A DNA stretch of 64,000 bases. It comes from Rhodobacterales bacterium. GTDB lineage: Bacteria > Pseudomonadota > Alphaproteobacteria > Rhodobacterales > Rhodobacteraceae. The stretch is from positions 30,895 to 94,894 of the forward strand of contig PDRW01000025.1 in assembly GCA_002746935.1 (NCBI GenBank), given 5' to 3'. The notes beneath the pieces were generated by a model. That model was not told the origin of the DNA, did not search any database, and was given only the letters and a program-made list of their open reading frames with translations. The position numbers and the translations under genes were made by a program. This document shows positions 33,900 to 43,317 of this stretch, in pieces. Position 1 is the stretch's first letter. Each line of letters opens with the position of its first letter.

Positions 33900-36224
33900 T
33901 CAGTCCGCGGTGAGCAGTGGCGGCTTTTTCTTCGAGCCGATGCGGGTTTTCGGCGCTTCGATAACCAGGTCGATCCTGCCGTCCTTCACACCCACCCGGA
34001 CGATGCCGCCCTTGGTGAGCTTGCCGAACAAAAGCTCCTCGGCGAGTGGCTTCTTGACATGTGTCTGTATCGCCCGGCCCAGCGGGCGCGCGCCCATCTT
34101 GTCGTCATAGCCTCTGTCGGCCAGCCATTCGGCGGCCTCCCTGGACAGCTCGATGGTCACCCCGCGGTCGAGCAGCTGCGCTTCGAGCTGCAACACGAAT
34201 TTCTCGACCACCTGAAGGATCACCTCGCGGCCCAGCGGCGCGAAGGTGATCACCGCGTCGAGCCGGTTGCGGAATTCCGGCGAGAAGGTGCGTTCGATGG
34301 CGGCGGTGTCCTCGCCCTCGCGGCGCGACCGGCCGAAGCCGATGGCCTCCTTCGCCTGTTCCTGGGCGCCGGCGTTCGAGGTCATGATCAGCACCACATT
34401 GCGGAAACTCACTGTCCGGCCGTTGTGGTCGGTCAGTTCGCCATGGTCCATCACCTGAAGCAGGATGTTGAACACATCCGGGTGGGCCTTTTCGATCTCG
34501 TCGAGCAGCAGCACGCAATGCGGGTGCTGGTCGACGCCATCGGTGAGCAGCCCGCCCTGGTCGAAGCCGACATAGCCCGGCGGCGCGCCGATCAGCCGCG
34601 AGACCGCGTGTTTCTCCATGTATTCCGACATGTCGAAGCGCAGCAGTTCGACGCCGAGATTGTCGGCGAGCTGTTTGGCGACTTCGGTCTTGCCGACGCC
34701 GGTGGGGCCGGCGAACAGATAGTTGCCGATCGGCTTTTCCGGCTCGCGCAGCCCCGCGCGGGCCAGTTTGATCGAGGAAGCCAGCGCTTCGATGGCCTTG
34801 TCCTGACCGAAGACCACGCGTTTCAGCGCGCCTTCCAGATCGCGCAGGGTTTCGGCATCGTCCTTCGAAACATTCTTCGGCGGGATCCGGGCGATCCGCG
34901 CCACCACGGCCTCGATGTCCTTGACCCCGATCGACTTCTTGCGTTTCGACGCCGCCAGCAGGTGCTGGGCGGCACCGGCCTCGTCGATCACGTCGATGGC
35001 GCTGTCGGGCAGCTTGCGGTCGCTGATATAACGTGCCGATAGCTCGACCGCGGCCTTGAGCGCCTCGTTGGTATATCTGATCCTGTGATGCTCCTCGAAA
35101 TGCGGCTTCAGCCCGCGCAGGATCTTCACCGTGTCGTCCACCGAGGGTTCCTTGATGTCGATCTTCTGGAACCGGCGGCTGAGCGCACGGTCCTTCTCGA
35201 AATGCTGGCGGTACTCCTTGTAGGTGGTGGAGCCCATGGTGCGCAGCTTGCCGCTTTGCAGCGACGGTTTCAGCAGATTTGACGCATCCATCGCGCCGCC
35301 GGAGGTGGCGCCGGCGCCGATCACGGTGTGGATCTCGTCGATGAACAGCACCGCGTCCGGGTGGGCTTCGAGCTCCGAGACCACGGCCTTCAGCCGTTCC
35401 TCGAAATCGCCGCGGTAGCGGGTGCCGGCCAGCAGCGCGCCCATGTCGAGGGCGAAAATCGTCGAGTCGGCCAGCACTTCGGGCACCTGTTCCTCGACGA
35501 TCTTCCACGCCAGCCCTTCGGCGATGGCGGTCTTGCCGACGCCGGGGTCGCCCACCAGCAGCGGGTTGTTCTTGCGGCGGCGGCAAAGCACCTGAATGCA
35601 GCGCTCGACCTCCTCGTCGCGTCCGATCAGCGGGTCGATATGGCCCTCCCGCGCCTTGGCGTTGAGATCGACGCAGTATTTCGCCAGCGCGGTTTCGCCC
35701 TGGGGGTCGCCCGTTTCGGCTTCGGCGATCTCTTCGTCGAACGCGGGCGTGCCGGTCACCGGGCGGGATTCGCTGAAAGAGGGGTCTTTCGCCACGCCAT
35801 GGGCGATGAAATTCACCGCGTCGTAGCGGGTCATGTCGCGTTCCTGGAGGAAATAGGCGGCGTTTGATTCGCGCTCGGCGAAGATCGCCACCAGCACGTT
35901 GGCGCCGGTCACCTCGGTGCGGCCCGACGATTGCACATGGATCGCGGCGCGCTGGATCACCCGCTGAAAGGCGGCGGTTGGCACCGCTTCGGAGCCTTCG
36001 ATATTGGTCTCCAGCGTGGAAAGATCCTCACCGATGTATTTCAACAGCGCAGCGCGCAGGTCTTCGAGGTCCACGCTGCACGCCCGCATCACCCGCGCTG
36101 CATCCGGCTCGTCGATCAGGGCGAGCAGGAAGTGTTCGAGCGTGGCGAGTTCGTGGCGGCGTTCGTTGGCATGGGCCAGAGCGGCATGGATCGCCTGTTC
36201 CAGCGTCGTCGAAAAGGATGGCAT
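33900..36224 (-). CDS. clpA: ATP-dependent Clp protease ATPase subunit ClpA
   Basis: AAA+ unfoldase that feeds ClpP. The 774-aa product has the N-terminal ClpN repeats (about 1-145, [28 protein letters not shown]), D1 with Walker [16 protein letters not shown] (about 215) and Walker [14 protein letters not shown], then D2 with [15 protein letters not shown] (about 495) and [12 protein letters not shown]. The ClpP-docking loop region [11 protein letters not shown] near 610 carries IGF. No coiled-coil middle domain, so ClpA and not ClpB/ClpC. The adaptor gene clpS, often just upstream, is not found in the 254-base gap before aroA. Confidence 0.95.
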   Translation of the reverse strand: MPSFSTTLEQAIHAALAHANERRHELATLEHFLLALIDEPDAARVMRACSVDLEDLRAALLKYIGEDLSTLETNIEGSEAVPTAAFQRVIQRAAIHVQSSGRTEVTGANVLVAIFAERESNAAYFLQERDMTRYDAVNFIAHGVAKDPSFSESRPVTGTPAFDEEIAEAETGDPQGETALAKYCVDLNAKAREGHIDPLIGRDEEVERCIQVLCRRRKNNPLLVGDPGVGKTAIAEGLAWKIVEEQVPEVLADSTIFALDMGALLAGTRYRGDFEERLKAVVSELEAHPDAVLFIDEIHTVIGAGATSGGAMDASNLLKPSLQSGKLRTMGSTTYKEYRQHFEKDRALSRRFQKIDIKEPSVDDTVKILRGLKPHFEEHHRIRYTNEALKAAVELSARYISDRKLPDSAIDVIDEAGAAQHLLAASKRKKSIGVKDIEAVVARIARIPPKNVSKDDAETLRDLEGALKRVVFGQDKAIEALASSIKLARAGLREPEKPIGNYLFAGPTGVGKTEVAKQLADNLGVELLRFDMSEYMEKHAVSRLIGAPPGYVGFDQGGLLTDGVDQHPHCVLLLDEIEKAHPDVFNILLQVMDHGELTDHNGRTVSFRNVVLIMTSNAGAQEQAKEAIGFGRSRREGEDTAAIERTFSPEFRNRLDAVITFAPLGREVILQVVEKFVLQLEAQLLDRGVTIELSREAAEWLADRGYDDKMGARPLGRAIQTHVKKPLAEELLFGKLTKGGIVRVGVKDGRIDLVIEAPKTRIGSKKKPPLLTAD

Positions 36225-36236
36225 GTGTTCCCTCCT

Positions 36237-36291
36237 TCATGGGATCTCGTGGCGCAAGCGCCCCGTCATGGGATCTTGTGGCGCAAGCGCC
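36237..36291. repeat. Two 26-bp tandem units in the clpA leader
   Basis: TCATGGGATCTCGTGGCGC plus AAGCGCC, repeated after 29 bases with one C/T change. Each unit contains a mini-hairpin GGCGCAAGCGCC. It lies 13 bases upstream of the clpA ATG, so it would be in or near the mRNA leader. Confidence 0.75.
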
Positions 36292-36478
36292 TTCAGGACA
36301 CCCGCACGTTACGCCTAAAGTTCGGTCTTCGCGGCGCGTCTTCAAGGCCTTTTTGCGAAAATGCCGCCACGGGTTTCCGTGGGGCGCGGGATTTGCGGGG
36401 GTTCCCGCCGTTTGATGCAAAGCCGTGGACCACATCCTTCCCCTGCGCTATCAGATTCTGAACACAGGAGGAGCCCAG

Positions 36479-37831
36479 ATGTCCGGTCACGGCCGCCCGA
36501 TCCCGATGACATCCCGCCCGGCCGGTCCGCTTCGCGGCGAGGCGCGGGTGCCGGGCGACAAGTCGATCAGCCACCGGGCGCTGATTCTCGCCGCCCTCAG
36601 TGTCGGCGAAAGCCGCATCACCGGGCTGCTCGAGGGTGAAGACGTTCTGCGCACGGCGGACGCGATGCGCGCCTTCGGGGCCGGGGTGGTGCGCGAGGGG
36701 CCGGGCGCATGGCGGGTTCGTGGCGTCGGGGTCGGCGGTTTGCGCGAACCTGAAGACGTGATCGACTGCGGCAATTCCGGCACCGGGGTGCGGCTGATCA
36801 TCGGCGCGATGGCGACCAGCCCGATCAGCGCCACCTTCACCGGCGACGCCTCGCTGCGGTCGCGCCCGATGGCGCGGATCACCGAACCGATGGCGCTGTT
36901 CGGTGCCGAGGCCCATGGGCGGTCCGGCGGGCGGCTGCCGATGACCGTGACCGGCAGCGCCGCGCCGGTGCCGGTGCGCTACACCACGCCGGTGCCCTCG
37001 GCGCAGGTCAAATCCGCGGTGCTGCTGGCGGGGCTCAACGCCCCCGGCCAGACCGTGGTGACCGAGCGCGAGGCCACCCGCGACCATACCGAGCGGATGC
37101 TGGCGGGGTTCGGCGCCGAGGTGACGGTGGAAGAGGGGCCGGACGGTCGGGTGATTGCCCTCACCGGCCGGCCGGAGCTGGTGGCGCAGGAGATCGCCGT
37201 GCCGCGCGACCCGTCTTCGGCCGCCTTCCCGGTGGCGGCGGCGCTGATCGTCGAGGGGTCGGATGTGCGGGTGCCGGGTATCGGCCTCAACCCGACCCGC
37301 GCCGGGCTGTTCGACACCCTGCGTGAGATGGGCGCCGATCTCGCCTATGAGAACCCGCGCGAAGAAGGCGGCGAGCCGGTGGCCGATCTGCGCGCCCGCT
37401 ATTCGCCCGAGATGCACGGCATCCGGGTGCCGCCGGAGCGCGCCGCCTCGATGATCGACGAATATCCGGTGCTTGCGGTGGTGGCGGGTTTCGCTACCGG
37501 CAAGACCGAGATGGCCGGGGTGAAGGAGCTTCGGGTGAAGGAGAGCGACCGGATCGACGCCATGGCCCGAGGGCTCGAGGCCAACGGGGTCCGCGTCGAA
37601 GAGGGCGAGGATTTCCTCGTGGTGCAGGGGATGGGACCGGCGGGAATGCCCGGCGGCGGCACCGCGGCGGCGCGGCTCGACCACCGCATCGCCATGAGTT
37701 TCCTGGTGGCGGGGCTTGCCGCGCAGGCGCCCGTGAGCATCGACGACGGCGCGCCGATCGCCACCAGCTTCCCCGGGTTTGAGGCGCTGATGACCGGGCT
37801 CGGTGCCCGGATCGAACGGGCAAACCGGTGA
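36479..37831 (+). CDS. aroA: 3-phosphoshikimate 1-carboxyvinyltransferase (EPSP synthase), class II type
   Basis: Sixth step of the shikimate pathway: joins shikimate 3-phosphate and PEP. The 450-aa product resembles the CP4-type (class II) enzymes throughout: [19 protein letters not shown] (about 26-44), [14 protein letters not shown] near 180, [14 protein letters not shown] near 202, and [15 protein letters not shown] near 400. The motif around the active site reads GNSGTGVRL with Gly101 where CP4 has Ala100. Start ATG 36479 follows ACAGGAGGAGCCCAG. It leads an operon with a membrane protein gene and cmk. Confidence 0.94.
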   Translation: MSGHGRPIPMTSRPAGPLRGEARVPGDKSISHRALILAALSVGESRITGLLEGEDVLRTADAMRAFGAGVVREGPGAWRVRGVGVGGLREPEDVIDCGNSGTGVRLIIGAMATSPISATFTGDASLRSRPMARITEPMALFGAEAHGRSGGRLPMTVTGSAAPVPVRYTTPVPSAQVKSAVLLAGLNAPGQTVVTEREATRDHTERMLAGFGAEVTVEEGPDGRVIALTGRPELVAQEIAVPRDPSSAAFPVAAALIVEGSDVRVPGIGLNPTRAGLFDTLREMGADLAYENPREEGGEPVADLRARYSPEMHGIRVPPERAASMIDEYPVLAVVAGFATGKTEMAGVKELRVKESDRIDAMARGLEANGVRVEEGEDFLVVQGMGPAGMPGGGTAAARLDHRIAMSFLVAGLAAQAPVSIDDGAPIATSFPGFEALMTGLGARIERANR

Positions 37832-37847
37832 CGGGAGGCCCCGGATC

Positions 37848-38396
37848 ATGAGCTTGCGCCGCGTCACACCCGGCTGGGTGCTGCTGATTGCCTGCATCAT
37901 CGCCACCCTGAGCGCGCTGGTGACGATGCGGCTGTGGACCATCCCCGCGCTCAGGGCGGCCACCGGCGGGCTCGACGTGTTCGACGTGCTGATACAGGGC
38001 TATTCGCCGGATTACGTCGCGCTCTATCTCGACGTGCTGCCGGACGCGGCGCGTGACCTCCAGCTCGGGGCGCACCGCGCGCTCGACACGCTGTTCGTCG
38101 CGGGTTTCACCGCCACGCTCTCGGTGGCCTCCTATCTGCTGGCGCGGCGCTGGAACCTGGTGCTGGCGCTGTCGCTCGGGGTGATCCCGCTGTTCTATTT
38201 CGCTTTCGAGATGCTGGAGAACGCACAGGTCGCGGTGATCCTCACCCATCCCGGCCCGCATCCCGCCATGGCGGCGGCGGCGAGCCGGTTCACGGTGCTG
38301 AAGGCCCAGGCGCTGGTCTTCGCCCTGTCGGCGGTATTGTTCCTGATTTCGGCGCGTTCGTTCGAACTTGCCTTTGCTCCGGAGGAAAAACGATGA
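37848..38396 (+). CDS. Four-helix membrane protein, unknown function
   Basis: 182 aa with hydrophobic segments at about 10-30, 85-105, 110-130 and 155-175. It has a larger loop between the first two ([21 protein letters not shown]). It sits between aroA (16 bases) and cmk (ATGA overlap), so it is co-expressed. Family not recognised; it looks like a conserved hypothetical of the order. Confidence 0.65.
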   Translation: MSLRRVTPGWVLLIACIIATLSALVTMRLWTIPALRAATGGLDVFDVLIQGYSPDYVALYLDVLPDAARDLQLGAHRALDTLFVAGFTATLSVASYLLARRWNLVLALSLGVIPLFYFAFEMLENAQVAVILTHPGPHPAMAAAASRFTVLKAQALVFALSAVLFLISARSFELAFAPEEKR

Positions 38397-38998
38397 GTTT
38401 CACGGTTGCAATCGACGGCCCGGCGGCCGCTGGCAAGGGAACGATCTCCAAAGCGGTGGCGGCGCATTTCGGCTTTGCCCATCTCGACACCGGGCTGCTG
38501 TATCGCGCTGTCGGGGCAAAGGTGCTGGCGGGGGCCGATCCGCTGGAGGCGGCGCGCGGGCTCACGGCGGAAGATCTTGAGGCCGAGGGCCTGCGCCGTC
38601 CTGAAGTGGCCCAGGCCGCGAGCCGGGTGGCGGTGGAGCCGGAGGTGCGCGCAGCACTGGTGGATTTCCAGCGTGCTTTCGCGCGGCGCGCCGGGGGCGC
38701 GGTGCTCGACGGGCGTGACATCGGCACCGTGATCTGCCCCGAGGCGCCCGCCAAGCTCTACATCACCGCCAGCGCCGAGGTCCGTGCCGAACGGCGGTTC
38801 CGCGAATTGGCGGCGCGCGGCCATGCGACCGACCTTGCCACCGTGCTCGAAGATGTGCGCGCCCGCGATGCCCGCGACAGCGAACGCGCCACGGCGCCCT
38901 TGAAGCCGGCCGATGACGCGGTGGTGATCGACACCTCCACCCTCTCCATCGAACAGGCGGTGGCGGCGGCACTGGCGGCGGTGGACGCGCGACGGTAG
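38393..38998 (+). CDS. cmk: Cytidylate kinase
   Basis: Phosphorylates CMP and dCMP. 201 aa with P-loop [14 protein letters not shown] (about 9-22), LDTGLLYRA, the [11 protein letters not shown] motif near 103-113 and the basic lid [10 protein letters not shown]. Overlaps the preceding gene by ATGA. The aroA-cmk order is common, but rpsA, which usually follows cmk, is absent; an unrelated gene follows. Confidence 0.94.
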   Translation: MSFTVAIDGPAAAGKGTISKAVAAHFGFAHLDTGLLYRAVGAKVLAGADPLEAARGLTAEDLEAEGLRRPEVAQAASRVAVEPEVRAALVDFQRAFARRAGGAVLDGRDIGTVICPEAPAKLYITASAEVRAERRFRELAARGHATDLATVLEDVRARDARDSERATAPLKPADDAVVIDTSTLSIEQAVAAALAAVDARR

Positions 38999-39081
38999 CG
39001 GCGCCACAACCCGCAAGAAACGGGTCGCCCGCCCGGGGGCTTGTGTGCCACAGCCTCAAAAGCCCCACAGGAGAGCGCCCG

Positions 39082-39939
39082 ATGTCCGCCCGTCCGCCTG
39101 AACCGCCCGCGTCACCGGAAGGCCAGTACCACTACCAGGTGATCCGCCGCGCCATCGCGGCGATCGACGCCGGCGGCCCGCGCCAGTCGCTCGAAGAGAT
39201 CGCGGCCGCCGTCAACATGAGCCCGGCGCATTTCCAGCGCGTCTTCTCCGCCTGGGTGGGCGTCTCCCCCAAACGCTACACCCAGTTCCTTGCGCTTGAC
39301 CACGCCAGACAACTGCTCGCCCGGCGCTTCACCACGCTGGAGGCCGCCGACAGGGTGGGCCTCTCCGGCACCAGCCGGCTGCACGATCTGTTCCTGCGCT
39401 GGGAGGCGATGAGCCCCGGCGACTATGCCCGTCGCGGCGCGGGGCTCACCATCCGCTGGGGCTGGTTCGACAGCCCCTTCGGCCCCGCCCTCGCCATGGC
39501 CACGACCCGCGGCCTCTGCGGCCTCGCCTTCGCTGCCGAAACCGGCCCCGAAGCGGCGATGGCCGACATGCGGGCGCGCTGGCCGAAAGCGGGCTACAGC
39601 GAAGACCCGGCGGCGCTGAAACCGCTGATCGACGCGCTCTTCGGCCAGAAGGGTGAGGCGCGGCTGCACCTGATCGGCGCGCCGTTCCAGATCAAGGTCT
39701 GGGAAGCGCTGATCTCGATCCCCACCGGCCATGTCACCACCTATTCCGAAATCGCCTCCGCCATCGACCGCCCCAGGGCGGTGCGGGCCGTCGGCACCGC
39801 CGTGGGCCGCAACCCGGTGAGCTGGATCATCCCCTGCCACCGCGTCTTGCGAAAGTCCGGCGGGCCCGGCGGCTACCACTGGGGCCTGCCGGTCAAACGC
39901 GCCCTCCTCGCCTGGGAAGCCGCCCGCGCTGACAGCTGA
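39082..39939 (+). CDS. Ada-like protein: AraC HTH fused to O6-alkylguanine-DNA methyltransferase
   Basis: 285 aa. An AraC-type DNA-binding domain covers about 18-115 (SLEEIAAAVNMSPAHFQRVFSAWVGVSPKRY). A linker and a C-terminal methyltransferase domain follow, with the alkyl-acceptor PCHRV (Cys252) and GHVTTYSEIASAIDRPRAVRAVGTAVGRNP. The N-terminal Ada domain with its four zinc cysteines is missing, so phosphotriester-triggered autoregulation as in E. coli Ada is not expected. It probably repairs O6-alkylguanine and may regulate repair genes. Start ATG 39082 behind CAGGAGAGCGCCCG. Confidence 0.85.
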   Translation: MSARPPEPPASPEGQYHYQVIRRAIAAIDAGGPRQSLEEIAAAVNMSPAHFQRVFSAWVGVSPKRYTQFLALDHARQLLARRFTTLEAADRVGLSGTSRLHDLFLRWEAMSPGDYARRGAGLTIRWGWFDSPFGPALAMATTRGLCGLAFAAETGPEAAMADMRARWPKAGYSEDPAALKPLIDALFGQKGEARLHLIGAPFQIKVWEALISIPTGHVTTYSEIASAIDRPRAVRAVGTAVGRNPVSWIIPCHRVLRKSGGPGGYHWGLPVKRALLAWEAARADS

Positions 39940-39955
39940 TCCGAAGAATCCATCG

Positions 39956-40007
39956 TCCTTTTCCTGGCAACAATACGCCGGGGGTCCGGGGGCTGGCCCC
40001 CAGCCCG
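39956..40007 (+). repeat. GAGTATTT element, copy 7
   Basis: TCCTTTTTCCTGGCAACAATACGCCGG, then GGGTCCGGGGGCTGGCCCCCAGCCC with its hairpin. Right after the Ada-like gene. Confidence 0.7.
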
Positions 40008-40138
40008 CAGGTCCAACAACCTCAAAATCAAGCGGTTTTTCGCGGAAACAGTGTGTTGCCCAATATCCACACTGGTGCATCGGTGAAATACCTCTAGGAT
40101 ACGCCCCAGGAATCTGCCCAATCCCCCTGGAGGTATCC

Positions 40139-40768
40139 ATGCACAGATCCAAGACACTTCTTGTCCTGCCCCTAGCCGCGCTTCTTACGCTTACCGCCTG
40201 CACCGAGACCGGTCCGCGCCAGAATACAGGTGCCGCTGCCGGCGCAGTTGCCGGCGGGATCCTCGGCGGGCTGGTGTCCGGTCGCCCGGGCGGTGTCGCG
40301 GTCGGTGCCGTGGGCGGCGCGCTGGTCGGCGGGGCCATCGGCCAGCAACTCGACAAGCAGGCGGGCGAATTGCGCTCGGGCTTCGGCGATTCGCGTATCG
40401 GCGTCGTCAACACCGGCAATTCGCTGGTCGTGACCATGCCGCAGGACATTCTCTTCGCCACCGACAGTGCCCGGCTGACCGGCACCCTGCGCGCCGATCT
40501 CGCGGTGCTGGCGGCGAGTCTGAAGAAATACCCCAACAGCTCTGTCCAGGTGATCGGCCATACCGACAATCAGGGCGCAGCCGGCTATAACCTCAACCTG
40601 TCGCGCAAGCGCGCCGCGGCGGTGAGCACCGTGCTGCTCAACCACGGGGTCTCGCCCTATCGTGTGACCTCGATCGGCCGTGGTGAAGACCAGCCGGTGG
40701 CCTCGAACCTCACCCCCGAGGGACGGGCGCGGAACCGCAGGGTCGAGATCATCATCATCCCGAACTGA
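40139..40768 (+). CDS. OmpA-family outer-membrane lipoprotein
   Basis: 209 aa with a lipoprotein signal (lipobox LTAC, Cys21). A glycine-rich segment follows (about 30-75, AAAGAVAGGILGGLVSG and AVGGALVGGAIGQQL), and then a peptidoglycan-binding OmpA domain (about 95-209, DILFATDSARL, VIGHTDNQG, NLSRKRAAAV, GRGEDQPVASN). This matches YiaD-type proteins, which tether the outer membrane to the wall. Start ATG 40139 follows TGGAGGTATCC. A hairpin terminator follows. Confidence 0.9.
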   Translation: MHRSKTLLVLPLAALLTLTACTETGPRQNTGAAAGAVAGGILGGLVSGRPGGVAVGAVGGALVGGAIGQQLDKQAGELRSGFGDSRIGVVNTGNSLVVTMPQDILFATDSARLTGTLRADLAVLAASLKKYPNSSVQVIGHTDNQGAAGYNLNLSRKRAAAVSTVLLNHGVSPYRVTSIGRGEDQPVASNLTPEGRARNRRVEIIIIPN

Positions 40769-40815
40769 CACCGGGCAGGGGGCCTTGCCCCCTTTTCCCT
40801 TTTGCGAAATCTGAT

Positions 40816-40848
40816 GCCGCCGCCCGGGGCCTTCCCGGGCGGCGGTTT
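40816..40848 (+). terminator. Terminator of the OmpA-type gene
   Basis: CCGCCGCCCGGG pairs with CCCGGGCGGCGG around GCCTT, followed by TTTCG, 48 bases after the stop. Confidence 0.7.
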
Positions 40849-40910
40849 CGTCTGACAGCCGTCTGGACCCTGCAATCTGGCAGGCACGTGTTCCTGTGAA
40901 GACTGTCGCC

Positions 40911-40960
40911 CGCTGGTGCTGCCCCCGGACCCCCGGAGTATTTCGGCCAAGAAAAAGGGA
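40911..40960 (-). repeat. GAGTATTT element, copy 8, before the glcD remnant
   Basis: On the plus strand GCCCCCGGACCCCCGGAGTATTTCGGCCAAGAAAAAGGG, ending 51 bases before the remnant glcD start codon. Confidence 0.8.
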
Positions 40961-41010
40961 GAACGGGGGGATACGGGGCGTGAGCGCAAGGGCACGCGCG
41001 TTTCAGGGAG

Positions 41011-41281
41011 GTGCCACAGCCGGATCCGGGCGTTCTTGCCCGCAAGCCCCGCATTTTCGGGCGTCTGCGCGAGGCCTCGGGCCGGACGGGGTGATCGACG
41101 ATGCGGTGGGGCTCCGGGTCTGTGAATGCCACGGGCTGTCGGCCTGTCGCTGTCCGCCGTTTTGCGCGGTGTTACCGGCCTCGACGCAGGAGGTCTCGGC
41201 GGTGCTGCGGATCTGCCATGAGGAGGGCGGGCCGCCAGTACCGCGCGGCGCGGGGATTTCGCTCGCGGCGGGGCGCTGGGA
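41011..41281 (+). pseudogene. glcD: Remnant of glycolate oxidase subunit GlcD, N-terminal part
   Basis: A GTG at 41011 behind TTTCAGGGAG opens a frame reading VPQPDPGVLARKPRIFGRL, very like GlcD N-termini. A frameshift near 41080 is needed to continue with GPDGVIDDAVGLRVCECHGL, then CRCPPFCAVLPASTQEVSAV, LRICHEEG and PVPRGAGISLA, the start of the FAD-binding domain. The match stops near 41275, where glcF-like sequence begins. About 85 of roughly 480 residues remain, with at least one frameshift, so it cannot make an enzyme. Confidence 0.75.
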
Positions 41282-41624
41282 CGCTGGCTGGATGCGATCA
41301 TCGTCAACACCTCTGGCGGCGGCACCACGGTGAGGGATTTCGGCGACATGTTCCGAAATGGCCCGCTGGCGGCCGATGCAGCGAAGGTTTCGAAGCTTGC
41401 CCGCGGCGTGACCGGGTTTCTGGCGGAGATCGGGGTTCCCGGGGCCGATATGGGGCTGCGGGTGGCCTGTCACACCGGCCTGTCACACCGGCCTGTCACG
41501 CGGGCCTTTTCGCTGCACCATGGCCAGAAGGTGAAGGACGCCCCCAGGACGCAGTCGCGGCGCGCCGGGTTCGAGGTGGTGGAGCCGGCGGAGGCGCATC
41601 TGTGCTGCGGCCCGGCGGGCCGAA
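41282..41624 (+). pseudogene. glcF: Remnant of glycolate oxidase iron-sulfur subunit GlcF, C-terminal part
   Basis: The frame through 41282 reads RWLDAIIVNTSGGGTTVRDF, GDMFRNGPLAADAAKVSKLA, then LHHGQKVKDAPRT and EVVEPAEAHLCCGPAG. These correspond to the C-terminal CCG domain of GlcF (in intact proteins: NASGCGT...DYG..., S.QHGQK, EAHLCCGSAG). The first conserved Cys (SGCG) has become Gly, a 13-base triplication interrupts it, and the true C-terminus after CCGxAG is lost. Together with the glcD piece this is a deletion product of a glcDEF operon. Confidence 0.75.
41464..41502. repeat. 13-bp unit in triplicate inside the glcF remnant
   Basis: GGCCTGTCACACC twice, then GGCCTGTCACGCG, in direct succession. 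It inserts about 12 residues where intact GlcF has a short stretch before HGQKV. Confidence 0.8.
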
Positions 41625-41863
41625 ACCGGCGAAATCCGGGCAAGGGCAGGGGCAGCGATCCGGCTTTGCTTTGCAAGCCATTGATTGCCAAAAGTATTCC
41701 AGATCGCCATCAGTGGGGTGGCGCGCAACAAAAGGGGGCGCCTGCGGTCTTCCGGCCCCCGCTGACCGGCCCGAACCCGCTCCTTTCATTCGCGTTCCGC
41801 CACATTGTTGCCCAATCGCTCTGATACGTCCGGACACGTTCGATCGGTGGAGGAATCCCGGGC

Positions 41864-42673
41864 ATGTTCAGATTTCAGCTCTTCGTTGCGGCCATGTTCA
41901 TGGCTGCCGCACCTGGGTTTGCGGGCTCGGAGCTGGAGAGCCTTGACACCGCCGATGCCAGCCGGGGCTGGGAAGGCATCGGTCTGCTGGACGTTGCGGG
42001 CGGGCGTTTGTGCACCGGGTCGCTCATCGCCGACAACCTTGTGCTGACCGCGGGGCATTGCGTCTTCGACCGCAACACCGGGCATCTGGCGGCTCCTGAC
42101 AAGATCCGGTTCATGCCCGGCTGGCGGAGCGGGCGCGCGGCCGCCTACCGTGGCGCGCGCCGCCTGGCGGTGCATCCGCGCTATGTCGAAGACAGCGAGC
42201 AGCGCTCTTACGACCTCGCCCTGATCGAACTGGATCAACCGATCCACAACGGCTCCGTCACCCCCTTTGCCACGGGCAGCCAATTGCTGCCGAACCAGAA
42301 GGTCGGCGTGATTTCCTATGCCTTCGACCGGTCCGAGTCGCCTTCGATCGAGCCCGAATGCAAGGTGCTTGGCCATGCCAACGGGGCGCCGGTGCTCGAT
42401 TGCGACGTGGATTTCGGCTCCTCCGGCGCGCCGGTCTTCGACCTCAGCGGCGATGAGCCGCGCATCGTTTCGGTGGTGTCGGCAAAGGGCGAACTGGGTG
42501 ACCAGAAGATCTCGATCGGGACCAACCTGGAGCAACCGCTGGCCGAATTGCGGGCGTTTCTGGGGCAGAGCGCCTATTCCGGAACCGGGCCTGCGGGCAG
42601 TGCCTCCCGGGTCGGGATTGTGTCCACGGGGTCGAAATCCGTGCGCCCGCCCGGATCTTCGCCCGGGTCTTGA
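41864..42673 (+). CDS. Secreted trypsin-like serine protease
   Basis: 269 aa with signal peptide (1-20, GFAGS). The S1 triad is His65 (LTAGHC), Asp117 (SYDLALIEL) and Ser187 (DFGSSGAPVF, with Ser in place of the usual Asp of GDSGGP). Cysteines occur at TGSLC-like positions and DCDVD, suggesting disulfides. It ends in a Gly/Ser/Pro-rich tail of about 35 residues. Start ATG 41864, GGAGGAATCCCGGGC in front. Likely periplasmic or extracellular; substrate unknown. Confidence 0.85.
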   Translation: MFRFQLFVAAMFMAAAPGFAGSELESLDTADASRGWEGIGLLDVAGGRLCTGSLIADNLVLTAGHCVFDRNTGHLAAPDKIRFMPGWRSGRAAAYRGARRLAVHPRYVEDSEQRSYDLALIELDQPIHNGSVTPFATGSQLLPNQKVGVISYAFDRSESPSIEPECKVLGHANGAPVLDCDVDFGSSGAPVFDLSGDEPRIVSVVSAKGELGDQKISIGTNLEQPLAELRAFLGQSAYSGTGPAGSASRVGIVSTGSKSVRPPGSSPGS

Positions 42674-42785
42674 CGCGCCGCAAACCGATCCTATCTGATG
42701 AGCACGGACGCCGAAGCCCGGGTCCGGCCACCGCCCGTCCCTGAGGGAGGGCATTACCTTGTTGTCGCTCAATGGAGGATGACCC

Positions 42786-43241
42786 ATGCGCAATTTCGAC
42801 CTTTCGCCGCTCTTCCGTGCCACTGTCGGTTTCGACCAGCTTGCCGAGATGATGGACCGGGTATTCGAAAAAGACGTGAGCCGCGAGAGCTACCCCCCTT
42901 ACAATATCGAGAAGACCGGTGACGATTCCTGGCGCATTACCGTCGCCGTTGCCGGTTTCACCGAGGCCGAGCTTGGCGTCGAGGTGAAGGAACACGAGTT
43001 GGTGATCTCGGCTCGCAAGGCGGGCGAGGATGCGGCGCGCAAATATCTGCACCGCGGCATTGCCACCCGCGCCTTCGAGCGCCGGTTCCAGCTGGCCGAG
43101 CATGTCCGGGTGACCGGTGCGCTGCATGAAACCGGCCTTCTGCATGTGGACCTTGTGCGCGAAGTGCCCGAGGCGCTGAAGCCGCGCCGGATCGAGATTG
43201 CCTCGCCGGAAGGTATCGAAACCAGAGCCATCGAGGCCTGA
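42786..43241 (+). CDS. Small heat-shock protein, Hsp20/IbpA family
   Basis: 151 aa. The alpha-crystallin domain spans about 35-130 (YPPYNIEKTGDDSWRITVAVAGFTEAELGVEV, FERRFQLAEHVRV, GALHETGLLHVDLVREVPE). The C-terminal I-x-I anchor is present as RRIEIASPE. Start ATG 42786 follows ATGGAGGATGACCC. ATP-independent holdase. No clear heat-shock promoter was identified. A strong terminator follows. Confidence 0.93.
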   Translation: MRNFDLSPLFRATVGFDQLAEMMDRVFEKDVSRESYPPYNIEKTGDDSWRITVAVAGFTEAELGVEVKEHELVISARKAGEDAARKYLHRGIATRAFERRFQLAEHVRVTGALHETGLLHVDLVREVPEALKPRRIEIASPEGIETRAIEA

Positions 43242-43273
43242 TCCCGCCGCAAGCTGACATCATCTGACACGAC

Positions 43274-43305
43274 CCCGGGCGCGGGATGCCCACGCCCGGG
43301 TTTTC
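43274..43305 (+). terminator. Terminator of the hsp20 gene
   Basis: CCCGGGCG and CGCCCGGG pair, followed by TTTTC, 32 bases after the stop codon. Confidence 0.8.
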
Positions 43306-43317
43306 TGCCTTCAGCTT

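Noticed and set aside
42674-42785. Heat-shock (RpoH) promoter or RNA thermometer before hsp20
   Set aside because: CTTG followed by CAAT is present but at the wrong spacing, and no stable structure covering the ribosome site was evident by eye.
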